Of a stretch of 48,188 nucleotides of DNA, positions 33,721 through 42,606 are shown piece after piece; the first letter of the stretch is position 1; every line of letters starts with the position of its first letter. The notes under the pieces were generated by a model. It did no database searches, had not been told where the DNA came from, and saw only the letters and a list, made by a program, of their open reading frames with translations. The stretch covers positions 1 through 48,188 of the forward strand of contig QQUG01000038.1 in assembly GCA_008501705.1 (NCBI GenBank), given 5' to 3'. The translations under genes and the position numbers were made by a program. The stretch is from Flavobacterium sp. GTDB taxonomy: Bacteria; Bacteroidota; Bacteroidia; Flavobacteriales; Flavobacteriaceae.

Positions 33721-34311
33721 ATGCCATTAGTACCCCCTCTTTCCCCCGATCACGATTCAGAAACCAAGAAACTAGCCGAATTTTTCAACGAGACCCTGGG
33801 GTTTTGCCCTAACAGTGTGCTTACCATGCAACACAGGCCTGCCATTAGTAAGGCGTTCATCAATCTAAATAAGGCCGTTATGGCCAATGAAGGAAGGGTA
33901 ACCTCTGCTCTTAAACGCATGATCGCCTGGGTAAGTAGTAATGCTACAGGTTGTCGCTATTGTCAGGCACACGCCATAAGGGCGGCAGAACGATACGGAG
34001 CCGAACAGGAACAACTGGACAATATTTGGGAATACCGTACCCATCCTGCTTTCTCCGAGGCAGAGCGAGCTGCACTGGATTTCTCCCTGGCGGCCTCCTC
34101 GGTCCCCAATGCGGTAAACGAAGAAATTAAACTACGCCTTTACGAGCACTGGAATGAAGGAGAGATCGTGGAAATGCTGGGCGTGATCGCTCTGTTTGGT
34201 TACCTCAATCGCTGGAACGACTCCATGGGAACTTCTATAGAAGATGGCGCGATAGAAAGCGGAGAGCAATACTTAGGTAAACACGGCTGGAACAAAGGGA
34301 AGCATGTATAG
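33721..34311 (+). CDS. Carboxymuconolactone decarboxylase/AhpD-like protein
   Basis: 196 residues from ATG 33721 (MPLVPPLSPDHDSETKKLAEF). The central motif SSNATGCRYCQAHAIRAAERYG carries the CxxC of AhpD-like peroxidase reductases, with the downstream His in the usual place (CQAHA). A second, CMD-type helical part follows (FSEAERAALDFSLAASSVPN, then MLGVIALFGYLNRWNDSMGT). Likely a thiol-based antioxidant or peroxidase-like enzyme; no ahpC is nearby. Start chosen by the promoter position. Convergent with the UDG-like gene, 18 nt apart. Confidence 0.82.
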   Translation: MPLVPPLSPDHDSETKKLAEFFNETLGFCPNSVLTMQHRPAISKAFINLNKAVMANEGRVTSALKRMIAWVSSNATGCRYCQAHAIRAAERYGAEQEQLDNIWEYRTHPAFSEAERAALDFSLAASSVPNAVNEEIKLRLYEHWNEGEIVEMLGVIALFGYLNRWNDSMGTSIEDGAIESGEQYLGKHGWNKGKHV

Positions 34312-34329
34312 ACTGCTGGTATGTTAGTA

Positions 34330-34896
34330 TTAGAGTAGTTGCCTGATCCTTTTTTGTAGCTTCGGAATTACATCCTCTTCAAACCACGGGTTTCTTGAAC
34401 GCCAAAACCGGTTCACCGGAGAAGGGTGTGGCAAGGGCCAGTACTTCGGAAGGTAATCCGAATAATTTTTTACTTTTTCGGTAAGATTTTGTGGATCCTT
34501 CGGGAAAAAATAGTTCTGTGCATAGGTCCCAATTACGAGTATCAATTCCACATTGTTGAACGATCGGAAGACCTTTTCGTGCCAGGTTTCTGCACACTCT
34601 TTCCTGGGAGGCAAATCACCGGTCTTGCCTTTTCCTGGATAGCAAAATCCCATGGGTACGATTCCGAAGAGATCCACATTATAGAAATCGGCCTCATCCA
34701 CTCCCAGCCATTCGCGTAATTTCCTGCCGCTCTGGTCGTCCCAGGGAACACCGCTTTCGTGTACTTTAGCTCCGGGAGCCTGGCCCACAATGATGATCTT
34801 CGATTTTTCGGAGACTTCAACAATGGGCCTGGGGCCTAAAGGCAGGTGTTCGGCGCAAATGGTACATTGTCTTATTTGAGAGAGCAAATCCTTCAT
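34330..34896 (-). CDS. Uracil-DNA glycosylase superfamily protein
   Basis: 188 residues. Motif 1 IIIVGQAPGAKVHESGVPWDDQSG (residues about 34-57) is the water-activating loop of UDG superfamily members (GQAPG), with a GRKLREWLG segment after it. A later FGIVPMGFCYPGK and ILVIGTYAQNYFF follow. Near the N terminus two Cys (QCTICAEH) could be iron-sulphur ligands but the full four-Cys set of family 4 is not seen. The C-terminal motif (PLPHPSPVNRFW) is the usual HPSP loop. Probably base excision repair; the exact specificity is open. Overlaps rsmI by 4 nt. Confidence 0.78.
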   Translation of the reverse strand: MKDLLSQIRQCTICAEHLPLGPRPIVEVSEKSKIIIVGQAPGAKVHESGVPWDDQSGRKLREWLGVDEADFYNVDLFGIVPMGFCYPGKGKTGDLPPRKECAETWHEKVFRSFNNVELILVIGTYAQNYFFPKDPQNLTEKVKNYSDYLPKYWPLPHPSPVNRFWRSRNPWFEEDVIPKLQKRIRQLL

Positions 34897-35564
34897 TTCT
34901 TGCCTTCAACCACGATGACAATCTCTCCCTTAATCGGCTTTGCCTCAAAATGAGCGAGTACCTCCAATACCGACCCCCTTACCGTTTCTTCGTGCATCTT
35001 ACTTAGTTCGCGCGAAACCGAAATTCTTCTGTCTCCTCCAAAATGCTCCGAAAACTGAGCAAGGGTCTTCAATAATTTGTGAGGGGATTCGTAAAAGATG
35101 ATGGTGCGAGTTTCCTCTGCCAGAAGTTGTAGGCGAGATTGCCTGCCTTTTTTAACGGGCAAAAACCCTTCAAACACAAACCTGTCGTTAGGAAGGCCAC
35201 TATTAACCAGCGCAGGTACGAAGGCTGTGGCACCCGGTAAACAATCTACCTCTATCCCATTCTCCACGCAGGCCCTGGCTAGCAGGAATCCCGGGTCGCT
35301 AATGGCCGGCGTTCCGGCATCGCTTATAAGTGCGATGGTTTCGCCTGAATTGATCCTGGCTACGATCGCATCTACCGTTTTATGCTCATTATGCATATGA
35401 TGCGACTGCATAGGTGTATCGATCTCGTAATGCTTTAAAAGTTTACCACTTGTTCGGGTGTCCTCTGCAAGGATAAGATCCACCTGCTGCAGCACTTCAA
35501 TAGCGCGAAGCGTAATGTCTTTTAGATTTCCAATTGGGGTGGGAACTAGATATAGTTTTCCCAT
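34893..35564 (-). CDS. rsmI: 16S rRNA 2'-O-ribose C1402 methyltransferase
   Basis: SAM-dependent tetrapyrrole-methylase-like enzyme that modifies C1402 of 16S rRNA. 223 residues. Clear family start MGKLYLVPTPIGNLKDITLRAIEVL, then DLILAEDTRTSGKLLKHY, the glycine-rich ISDAGTPAISDPG, DCLPGATAFVPALVNSGLP, and FYESPHKLLKTL, RISVSRELSKMHEE. Its stop overlaps the UDG-like start by 4 nt, so they are coupled. Length slightly below the E. coli protein since the C-terminal extension is lacking. Confidence 0.95.
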   Translation of the reverse strand: MGKLYLVPTPIGNLKDITLRAIEVLQQVDLILAEDTRTSGKLLKHYEIDTPMQSHHMHNEHKTVDAIVARINSGETIALISDAGTPAISDPGFLLARACVENGIEVDCLPGATAFVPALVNSGLPNDRFVFEGFLPVKKGRQSRLQLLAEETRTIIFYESPHKLLKTLAQFSEHFGGDRRISVSRELSKMHEETVRGSVLEVLAHFEAKPIKGEIVIVVEGKK

Positions 35565-35572
35565 AGTCTCGT

Positions 35573-36325
35573 TTAATTGAAGCGTTTTTCAACAACTGCC
35601 ATAAAGCGCTCAACGTATTCTTCTTTATTAAGCCAGTAGTTATAGTCCGGCTTAACCTTTCCCTTTATAAAGGTATCAGCTTCATCAAACGATTGCATGC
35701 TATTGATCTGTGAAAGAACTCTGGCATAGTCATCCGTCTTCCCGTTGAATAAATGCTTGATAAAAGCCAGTCTGTCGTTAAGACCGATGTTAAGTCCCGT
35801 GTTCACAACATCGTTCAGAGATTTTGGCTTCTCAGCATCGGAAGTACCGTTCGCCAGGGTTTCTTTTTTAATCCCTGCCGGGGGTCGCACCACCTCTGTA
35901 GATTGTTGTTCTTTTCGCTCAAAAACCGGGGTTTCCTGATAATTGGAAGCGAATTCTTCGAGATCGTTCTTTACGTATTTTTTCTTCGGAAGTACTTCTT
36001 CAAGCAGTTCATCAACCTGTCTGCTTTCTTCCGGCATCTGCGCTACAATATCCTTTATTTTCTCCATTAAAGGTTCCACCAGTTCTTCCTTGTGTTCAGG
36101 CTGTGGTACGGGTTCTGGTTCGACAAACCAGTTTTGTTCCCGGAACGACTTCGAGTCATAGGACTGAGAGCCTCCTTCCAGTTGTCCTTCGAGATATTCA
36201 AGTACCGTTAATTTTTCATAGATAAGCCTGATGGCCTGTTTTACCTTCAGCACATTGAAATCGCTTCCTTCTCTACCAAGTTCGCCGGCTAATTCGGATA
36301 TTTCCTTCTGAAGTTTCTTCTTCAT
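35573..36325 (-). CDS. Conserved Bacteroidetes hypothetical protein (coiled-coil)
   Basis: 250 residues, highly charged, no signal peptide or membrane segment. N-terminal helical part (about 1-50, LKVKQAIRLIYEKLTVLEYLEGQ), a long acidic, Pro/Glu-rich disordered middle (about 65-165), and a compact C-terminal domain (about 172-250: SLNDVVNTGLNIGLNDRLAF, INSMQSFDEADTFIKG, YNYWLNKEEYVERFMAVVEKRF). It lies 8 nt upstream of rsmI on the same strand, so it is probably the first gene of this operon, and is divergent from tdk. Function unknown; the C-terminal part looks conserved in Flavobacteria. Confidence 0.65.
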   Translation of the reverse strand: MKKKLQKEISELAGELGREGSDFNVLKVKQAIRLIYEKLTVLEYLEGQLEGGSQSYDSKSFREQNWFVEPEPVPQPEHKEELVEPLMEKIKDIVAQMPEESRQVDELLEEVLPKKKYVKNDLEEFASNYQETPVFERKEQQSTEVVRPPAGIKKETLANGTSDAEKPKSLNDVVNTGLNIGLNDRLAFIKHLFNGKTDDYARVLSQINSMQSFDEADTFIKGKVKPDYNYWLNKEEYVERFMAVVEKRFN

Positions 36326-36426
36326 AAATTTTTATATTGAAATGATTGTCCTCTCTTTAGTTTTGTTAAATTTACGCAACCTATATGTAAACGTCAAAGA
36401 ATTCCTTTTTATTCTAATTTAACCCT

Positions 36427-37065
36427 ATGTTTCTCGAAAATACCGTAAATCAGAAAGAGCAATTTGGCTGGATCGAAGTGATCTGCGGATCGATGTTTTC
36501 GGGCAAGACAGAGGAACTCATCCGAAGGCTAAAAAGAGCCAAGTTTGCGCGCCAACGTGTGGAGATCTTTAAACCTGCGGTTGATCAACGCTACGACGAG
36601 GATAAGGTGATCTCTCATGATAGTAATGAAATTAGATCAACGCCCGTGCCGGCCGCTGCCAATATTCCCATCCTTGCCGACGGCTGCGATGTAGTGGGTA
36701 TTGATGAGGCCCAGTTTTTCGACGATGAGATCGTGAAAGTGTGTAATGATCTTGCCAATAGTGGGGTTCGTGTGATCGTAGCGGGACTGGACATGGATTA
36801 TAAAGGAAATCCCTTCGGACCTATGCCAAATCTCATGGCAACGGCCGAATATGTAACCAAGGTACACGCCGTATGTCCAAGAACCGGAAACCTCGCTCAT
36901 TTCAGCTTTAGAAAGGGAAATAGTGACGAACTGGTATTACTGGGTGAAACAGATGAATATGAACCTTTAAGTCGTGCAGCCTATTACAAAGCTGTCTTGA
37001 GGGAAAAAGTTAAGAAAATGGATGTGAAGGATCCCATCGAAATACCTTCGAAAAAGCAAGCTTAG
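36427..37065 (+). CDS. tdk: Thymidine kinase
   Basis: Salvage enzyme: ATP-dependent phosphorylation of thymidine. 212 residues of the type II family: P-loop GSMFSGKT (21-28) within [23 protein letters not shown], and [13 protein letters not shown] with the catalytic Glu. The lasso zinc site of other TKs is reduced: only one Cys ([11 protein letters not shown]) remains of four, and the CxRC part reads SRAAYY. This form is known in Bacteroidetes. Followed 4 nt later by alr, in the same direction. Confidence 0.92.
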   Translation: MFLENTVNQKEQFGWIEVICGSMFSGKTEELIRRLKRAKFARQRVEIFKPAVDQRYDEDKVISHDSNEIRSTPVPAAANIPILADGCDVVGIDEAQFFDDEIVKVCNDLANSGVRVIVAGLDMDYKGNPFGPMPNLMATAEYVTKVHAVCPRTGNLAHFSFRKGNSDELVLLGETDEYEPLSRAAYYKAVLREKVKKMDVKDPIEIPSKKQA

Positions 37066-37068
37066 CCA

Positions 37069-38178
37069 ATGCCAAAAGCCTCTCAGACCGTCCTGGAAAT
37101 TGATCTCAATGCACTAGATCACAATTACAGGTTCATTACATCCCATTTAAAACCATCCACAAAGATCCTCGGTGTTGTTAAAGCAGGTGGCTATGGTAGT
37201 GATGCGGTCGAAGTTGCAAAAGAATTGCTTGTTCTAGGTGCAGATTATCTTGCGGTAGCTTATGTAAGTGAAGGTGTGGCATTAAGAGATGCAGGGATTA
37301 TGGCTCCCGTTCTGGTGCTTCATCCACAACCTGTTAATTTCGACCAGTTAATTGCCCGATGCCTGGAACCGGCTATGTATAGCAAGCGAGTGTTACAAGC
37401 TTTTATTGCCAAAGCCGAGGAGCATGCACAGAAAAATTATCCCATTCATATTAAATTCAATTCGGGCTTAAATCGTTTAGGATTCCAGCAGGAAGACACC
37501 CAGTGGATAGCTGAAACCCTTTCAGGAACGGATTCGGTGCGGGTAAAAAGTATGTTCTCGCATCTTGCCGCAAGTGAGGATATGGCCGAAAGAGACTTCA
37601 CCCTGGCGCAGATAGCAAAATTCAAGTCAATCGCCGAAAACATGAATACATTAATTGGTTACAAACCAATATTACATCAAAGTAATACTTCTGCCATCCT
37701 AAATTATCCCGAAGCAGAACTAGATATGGTGAGAACGGGTATAGGGCTATATGGTTATAGTAACAACCCTGAAATAGATAAGAACCTCAGGCCGGTAGCA
37801 TGTCTAAAATCTGTGATCTCTCAAATACACAAAGTTAAGCCGGGTGAAACGGTAGGCTATAACAGAGCTTTTAAGGCGTCCGGGGAGGAGGTAACGGCTA
37901 CCATCCCTGTTGGACATGCCGATGGGATCCCGAGATCATTGGGAAATAAGAAAGGTTTTGTCCTTATAAATGGCGAAAGAGCCCCTATAATTGGTAATGT
38001 TTGTATGGATATGTTAATGGTAAGTGTTACGGATATCGATTGTAATGAAGGAGACGAAGTGACTATTATAGGTGAAAAAATTCCGGCTACCATCCTGGCC
38101 GAAGCGGGCAATACAATTTCCTATGAGCTGCTCACAGCCTTATCCCATCGAATAAAACGTGTTGTTTGCCGAAAATAG
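37069..38178 (+). CDS. alr: Alanine racemase
   Basis: Makes D-alanine for peptidoglycan. 369 residues. PLP Lys38 in GVVKAGGYGSDAVE, where the usual ANAYG is replaced by AGGYG. FNSGLNRLG, and the catalytic Tyr264 in GETVGYNRAFKAS, are present, as are IPVGHADGIPRSLGN and the NVCMDMLMVSVTD segment with the Mg/substrate site. Cytoplasmic. It overlaps nothing but lies 3 nt after tdk, so probably cotranscribed with it. Confidence 0.94.
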   Translation: MPKASQTVLEIDLNALDHNYRFITSHLKPSTKILGVVKAGGYGSDAVEVAKELLVLGADYLAVAYVSEGVALRDAGIMAPVLVLHPQPVNFDQLIARCLEPAMYSKRVLQAFIAKAEEHAQKNYPIHIKFNSGLNRLGFQQEDTQWIAETLSGTDSVRVKSMFSHLAASEDMAERDFTLAQIAKFKSIAENMNTLIGYKPILHQSNTSAILNYPEAELDMVRTGIGLYGYSNNPEIDKNLRPVACLKSVISQIHKVKPGETVGYNRAFKASGEEVTATIPVGHADGIPRSLGNKKGFVLINGERAPIIGNVCMDMLMVSVTDIDCNEGDEVTIIGEKIPATILAEAGNTISYELLTALSHRIKRVVCRK

Positions 38179-38221
38179 AATCTATATGTGATTGTAAATG
38201 CTTATGCTAGTACATTTTACG

Positions 38222-38229
38222 TAACTTTG
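38222..38229 (+). promoter_or_regulatory. -7 promoter element of mscL
   Basis: TAACTTTG, exact TAnnTTTG, 25 nt before the mscL ATG. A TG at 38199-38200 gives a 21-nt spacing but is a weak -33. Confidence 0.5.
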
Positions 38230-38254
38230 CGCCATTAACTTAAAACCTATCAAC

Positions 38255-38659
38255 ATGTTAAAGGAATTCAAGAATTTTATAATGACCGGTAATGTTATCG
38301 ACCTGGCGGTAGCTGTCATCCTTGCCGGAGCAGTTGGTCTCGTAGTAACGGGATTTACAAATGATATTATTATGCCTGTAGTGGGACATTTCACCGGCGG
38401 AATGGATTTTGCCGAATTAAAAGTAGTCCTTACTGAAGCCAGTGTGGATGCAGAAGGAAACGAGATCCCTGAAAACGCCATTATGTGGGGTAGATGGGTA
38501 AATGCACTTATCAACCTGGTCATCGTAGGTTTTGTGTTATTTATGATCGTTAAAGCATACAACAAAACAAAGAAGCCAAAAGAGGAAGCTCCTGCAGCTC
38601 CAGCCGGCCCAACTCAGGAAGAATTACTTGCTGAAATTAGAGACCTTTTGAAAAAATAG
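38255..38659 (+). CDS. mscL: Large-conductance mechanosensitive channel
   Basis: Homopentameric inner membrane channel opened by osmotic downshock. 134 residues: N-terminal helix MLKEFKNFIMTGNVIDLAVAVILAGAVGLVVTGF (shown here in parts; TM1 about 14-34), IIMPVVGHFTGG loop, a periplasmic segment (about 55-80), TM2 about 88-107 (LINLVIVGFVLFMIVKAY), then a charged C-terminal helix (LLAEIRDLLKK). Slightly shorter cytoplasmic tail than E. coli. It has its own -7 box and terminator, so it is monocistronic. Confidence 0.93.
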   Translation: MLKEFKNFIMTGNVIDLAVAVILAGAVGLVVTGFTNDIIMPVVGHFTGGMDFAELKVVLTEASVDAEGNEIPENAIMWGRWVNALINLVIVGFVLFMIVKAYNKTKKPKEEAPAAPAGPTQEELLAEIRDLLKK

Positions 38660-38698
38660 ATCGTTCGTAGCCGCTACGCTACTCATTTTAACCATAAA

Positions 38699-38735
38699 AC
38701 CCTTCGTTGCACTATGCTTCGAAGGGTCTTTTTTT
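38699..38735 (+). terminator. mscL intrinsic terminator
   Basis: ACCCTTCG (38699-38706) pairs with CGAAGGGT (38720-38727), 13-nt loop, followed by a T run. Located about 40 nt after the stop. Confidence 0.85.
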
Positions 38736-38770
38736 ATCATTTTATTCTGAAAATTTACGATGCTATCAAT

Positions 38771-38778
38771 TACTTTTG
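38771..38778 (+). promoter_or_regulatory. -7 promoter element of asd
   Basis: TACTTTTG, exact TAnnTTTG, 18 nt before the asd ATG. A TG about 21 nt upstream may serve as a weak -33. Confidence 0.5.
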
Positions 38779-38795
38779 ACATTTAAATCTGATCT

Positions 38796-39806
38796 ATGAA
38801 AGTTGCCGTTGTTGGTGCCACCGGTATGGTAGGTGCTGTGATGCTAAAAGTACTTGAGGAAAGAAAATTCCCCATTACACAATTAATCCCCGTTGCTTCG
38901 CAACGATCTGTGGGGAAAGTAATTAATTTTAAAGGAACTCCTTATACAATTATAGGCCTGGAAGATGCTGTAAAAGCTCGCCCGGATATTGCAATATTTT
39001 CGGCGGGTGGAGCAACCTCTCTCGAATGGGCCCCGGCTTTTGCCGCTAATGGAACCACCGTTATAGATAACTCATCAGCGTGGCGGATGGACCCTTCAAA
39101 AAAATTAATTGTCCCCGAGATCAATGCTCAGGACCTTACTTCAGAAGATAAAATAATTGCAAACCCCAATTGTTCCACTATACAATTAGTGATGGCGCTT
39201 GCTCCCTTGCATAAAAACTATACAATGAAAAGAGTGATCGTCTCAACCTACCAGTCTGTTTCGGGAACTGGAATAGCCGCTGTTAATCAGCTTGAGAACG
39301 AGATCCGCGGCGAAAAAGGAGAAATGGCCTACCCCTACCCAATACACAAGAATGCATTGCCTCATTGCGATGTCTTTGAAGCGAACGGATATACCAAGGA
39401 AGAAATGAAACTGGCGCGGGAGCCCCAGAAAATTCTGGACGACAGAAGTTTCTCTGTTTCGGCAACAGCTGTTCGTATTCCAACTGCCGGCGGACATAGT
39501 GAATCTGTGAATGTTGAGTTTTTAAACGATTTTGACCTTTCGGAAGTAAGAAGGTTATTGCATCAAACTCCCGGAATTACGGTACAGGATAATCCGGAAA
39601 CCAATACCTATCCTATGCCGATATATGCCCATGATAAAGATGAGGTATTTGTTGGCCGGATCAGAAGAGATGAAACACAGCCCAACACCCTAAATATGTG
39701 GATAGTAAGTGATAATTTACGCAAAGGGGCCGCCACCAATGCAGTACAGATAGCGGAGTATTTGGTGGGCAACGACTTGGTGGGCAAAATGATGCGGGAA
39801 GCATAG
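38796..39806 (+). CDS. asd: Aspartate-semialdehyde dehydrogenase
   Basis: Reduces aspartyl phosphate to aspartate semialdehyde on the way to lysine, threonine and methionine and to diaminopimelate for the wall. 336 residues. NADP-binding GATGMVG (7-13); catalytic Cys126 in NPNCSTIQL; base His234 in TAGGHSESVNVEF. The Gram-positive/Bacteroidetes-type pattern (IPTAGGHSES) is seen. Own promoter and strong terminator, so monocistronic. Confidence 0.95.
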   Translation: MKVAVVGATGMVGAVMLKVLEERKFPITQLIPVASQRSVGKVINFKGTPYTIIGLEDAVKARPDIAIFSAGGATSLEWAPAFAANGTTVIDNSSAWRMDPSKKLIVPEINAQDLTSEDKIIANPNCSTIQLVMALAPLHKNYTMKRVIVSTYQSVSGTGIAAVNQLENEIRGEKGEMAYPYPIHKNALPHCDVFEANGYTKEEMKLAREPQKILDDRSFSVSATAVRIPTAGGHSESVNVEFLNDFDLSEVRRLLHQTPGITVQDNPETNTYPMPIYAHDKDEVFVGRIRRDETQPNTLNMWIVSDNLRKGAATNAVQIAEYLVGNDLVGKMMREA

Positions 39807-39835
39807 TTGGTGTATCTACTTTATTACAAATTTTC

Positions 39836-39868
39836 AATCCCGAACCTAGCTTAGGTTCGGGATTTTTA
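39836..39868 (+). terminator. asd intrinsic terminator
   Basis: 13-bp perfect stem AATCCCGAACCTA (39836-39848) with TAGGTTCGGGATT (39852-39864), 3-nt loop, T run after. Confidence 0.9.
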
Positions 39869-39912
39869 TTTTTCTGTATCTTTAATTATCTATAACCATA
39901 ACCCACCAACCG

Positions 39913-40287
39913 ATGAATTCCAATTTTACCACTATCCTCAGACTAATTCTTGCCCTGGTTTTACTTGTTTTCGGATCCAATAAGTTTTTTGGCTTTATTC
40001 CTGCTCCCGAACTTTCTCCCGATGCAGCCAGTTTTATGAGTTCTCTTACGGCCACCGGCTATGTGCTGTATTTCCTTGGAATTCTGGAAATATGGATAGG
40101 CCTGTTGCTGCTCTTTAAAAAATGGGTTCCTTTTGCTCTTCTTGTATTGGTTCCTATCTCGGTTAATATCTTGTTATTCCATATTTTTCTCGATCTGCCA
40201 GACATCATTCAGGCGATCGTTGTTGCAGGTCTTAATGCCATCCTGGTAGCGAAATACTGGAAGGCATACCGGCCGTTGTTTCAATGA
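39913..40287 (+). CDS. DoxX-like small membrane protein
   Basis: 124 residues with four hydrophobic segments (about 7-22, 45-65, 68-84 and 90-112). The N-terminal ILRLILALVLLVFGSNKFFGFIP and the YFLGILEIWIGLLLLFKKW segment match the DoxX family (quinol/thiol-linked small membrane proteins). The exact role is unknown. A near-consensus -7 (TATCTTTA, 39877-39884) precedes it. It is not cotranscribed with asd given the strong terminator. Confidence 0.7.
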   Translation: MNSNFTTILRLILALVLLVFGSNKFFGFIPAPELSPDAASFMSSLTATGYVLYFLGILEIWIGLLLLFKKWVPFALLVLVPISVNILLFHIFLDLPDIIQAIVVAGLNAILVAKYWKAYRPLFQ

Positions 40288-40368
40288 AATAAAACAAAAA
40301 TCCAAGGGTTTCTTTAACGTTTTGACTGTATGGTTTTTAGTACATTTACAGTCAAATTTCGAACCATT

Positions 40369-42531
40369 ATGAAAAAAAGTGTAATACTGTCTTTTCTTGT
40401 GTTGGCTATTGTGGCGTGTAAGGAAGAGATTAAAAAAGAACCTATTGTTGTGAAATACCCCGAAACCAAGAAAGTTGATACGGTTACCAACTATTTCGGA
40501 ACTGACGTAAAAGACCCGTATCGATGGCTGGAAGATGATATGAGTGAGGAGACCGGTGAATGGGTAAAAGCACAGAACAAAGTTACTTTTGGATACCTCG
40601 ACAGTATTCCGTTTAGAGCAGAACTTAAACAGCGTCTGGAAACATTGTGGAATTACGAAAAGGTAGGCGCACCGTTCAAGGAAGGCGATTATACGTATTT
40701 CAGAAAAAATGACGGACTTCAGAACCAATTTGTGATCTACCGATATAAAACCGGAGCAGATCCGTCGACTGCAGAGGTTTTCCTGGACCCTAACACCTTC
40801 AAGGAAGATGGAACCATCTCCCTAAGCGGCCTAAGCTTTTCCGAGGATGGGAAAATAGCTGCCTACAGTATCTCTGAAGGCGGTAGCGACTGGAGGAAAG
40901 CATTGGTGATGAACACCGAAACCAAAGAGATCATTGAAGATACACTCAAGGACATAAAATTTAGTGGATTATCATGGAGGTCGAATGATGGTTTTTATTA
41001 CTCCAGTTATGATAAACCTAAAGGTAGCGAGCTATCTGCCAAAACAGATCAGCACAAATTGTACTTTCATAAATTAGGCACTCCTCAAAGTGAGGATAAA
41101 CTCGTTTTTGGAGGTACACCCCAGGAAAAGCACCGTTATGTAGGCGGTTATGTAACAGAAGACAACAAATACCTGGTGGTGTCTGCCAGTGTCTCCACTT
41201 CGGGTAACAAATTATTCATTAAAGATCTCGAGAATCCGGCCAGTGGGTTTGTAACCATTCTGGATCATACGGATAGTGACACCTATGTAATGGAAAATAA
41301 CGGTACCAAGCTATATCTGGCAACAAACCTGAATGCTCCTAACCAGAAAATCGTAACCGTAGATGCTTCCAGTCCCGGTCCCGAAAATTTGGTAGACTTC
41401 CTTCCGGAGACCGAAAATGTACTCAGCCCTTCAAGCGGAGGAAAGTACATCTTCGCTGAGTATATGGTGGATGCCGTTTCGAAGGTTTTTCAGTATGACA
41501 TGGACGGAAACCTTGTACGGGAGATCGAATTGCCGGGTATTGGTAGTGCCGGTGGATTTGGGGCTAAAAAAGACGAGACAGAATTGTATTATTCTTTTAC
41601 TAATTATGTTACCCCCAGCAGTATCTATAAATACAATATGGAAACTGGCGAGTCTGAATTATATCGCAAGCCTGAGATCGATTTTAATCCCGAAGAATAC
41701 GAAAGTAAGCAGGTTTTCTACACCTCCAAGGATGGAACAAAGATCCCTATGATCATTACCCACAAGAAAGGAATAGAACTGAATGGGGAAAATCCAACGA
41801 TCTTATATGGATACGGCGGATTCAATATCAGCCTGACCCCCGGATTCAGTATCACCAACGCTGTTTGGATGGAACAAGGAGGGATCTACGCTGTGCCTAA
41901 CCTTCGAGGCGGGGGTGAATACGGTAAAAAATGGCATGACGCTGGTACCAAGATGCAAAAGCAGAATGTGTTCGACGATTTTATAGCTGCCGCTGAATAT
42001 CTCATAACAAACAAGTATACCTCTAAAGATTACCTGGCCATAAGAGGTGGTTCTAACGGTGGCTTGTTAGTAGGCGCCACAATAACCCAAAGACCAGACC
42101 TTATGAAGGTGGCACTTCCTGCAGTAGGTGTCCTGGATATGTTGCGCTACCATACCTTTACTGCGGGTGCGGGATGGGCGTACGACTACGGAACCGCTGA
42201 AGACAGTGAGGAAATGTTCGAATACCTGAAAGGCTACTCCCCTGTTCACAATGTGAAGGAAGGATTAGAGTATCCTGCCACTCTGATCACTACCGGCGAT
42301 CACGACGATAGAGTGGTCCCTGCCCATAGCTTCAAGTTTGCGGCCGAGTTACAAGACAAGCAATCGGGTACAAACCCTGTGCTAATCCGGATAGAAATTG
42401 ACGCTGGTCATGGTGCCGGAACTCCCGTGAGTAAGACTATCGAGCAATATGCAGATATTTTTGGATTTACGCTTTTTAATATGGGATATGAAGTACTACC
42501 CGAAAAAGTGAATACGGAAGTGATTGAATAG
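40369..42531 (+). CDS. Prolyl oligopeptidase family lipoprotein (S9A)
   Basis: Serine peptidase cleaving after proline in short peptides. 720 residues from ATG 40369. A lipoprotein signal is visible: basic start [19 protein letters not shown], with the lipobox Cys near residue 18, so it is anchored in the envelope. An N-terminal beta-propeller follows ([22 protein letters not shown], then YSSYDKPKG). The C-terminal alpha/beta hydrolase has Ser562 (GGSNGGLL), Asp646 (DHDDRVVP) and His681 (DAGHGAG). The longer frame from 40330 would bury the signal peptide. A TACATTTA (40341-40348) with TTTG 16 nt upstream is a near-consensus promoter. Confidence 0.92.
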   Translation: MKKSVILSFLVLAIVACKEEIKKEPIVVKYPETKKVDTVTNYFGTDVKDPYRWLEDDMSEETGEWVKAQNKVTFGYLDSIPFRAELKQRLETLWNYEKVGAPFKEGDYTYFRKNDGLQNQFVIYRYKTGADPSTAEVFLDPNTFKEDGTISLSGLSFSEDGKIAAYSISEGGSDWRKALVMNTETKEIIEDTLKDIKFSGLSWRSNDGFYYSSYDKPKGSELSAKTDQHKLYFHKLGTPQSEDKLVFGGTPQEKHRYVGGYVTEDNKYLVVSASVSTSGNKLFIKDLENPASGFVTILDHTDSDTYVMENNGTKLYLATNLNAPNQKIVTVDASSPGPENLVDFLPETENVLSPSSGGKYIFAEYMVDAVSKVFQYDMDGNLVREIELPGIGSAGGFGAKKDETELYYSFTNYVTPSSIYKYNMETGESELYRKPEIDFNPEEYESKQVFYTSKDGTKIPMIITHKKGIELNGENPTILYGYGGFNISLTPGFSITNAVWMEQGGIYAVPNLRGGGEYGKKWHDAGTKMQKQNVFDDFIAAAEYLITNKYTSKDYLAIRGGSNGGLLVGATITQRPDLMKVALPAVGVLDMLRYHTFTAGAGWAYDYGTAEDSEEMFEYLKGYSPVHNVKEGLEYPATLITTGDHDDRVVPAHSFKFAAELQDKQSGTNPVLIRIEIDAGHGAGTPVSKTIEQYADIFGFTLFNMGYEVLPEKVNTEVIE

Positions 42532-42551
42532 GCTCGAAAAAAGTATTTCTG

Positions 42552-42596
42552 AAGGTTGTTTCCTAACTTTAAGAGCAGAGGAAACAACCTTTTTTA
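42552..42596 (+). terminator. Terminator after prolyl oligopeptidase
   Basis: AAGGTTGTTTCCT (42552-42564) pairs with AGGAAACAACCTT (42579-42591), 14-nt loop, followed by T. About 20 nt after the stop and ending 11 nt before the ABC gene. Confidence 0.85.
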
Positions 42597-42606
42597 TTTC
42601 TGAATT

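Noticed and set aside
40330-40368. Longer start of prolyl oligopeptidase
   Set aside because: It would move the lipoprotein signal 13 residues inward and overlap the probable promoter.
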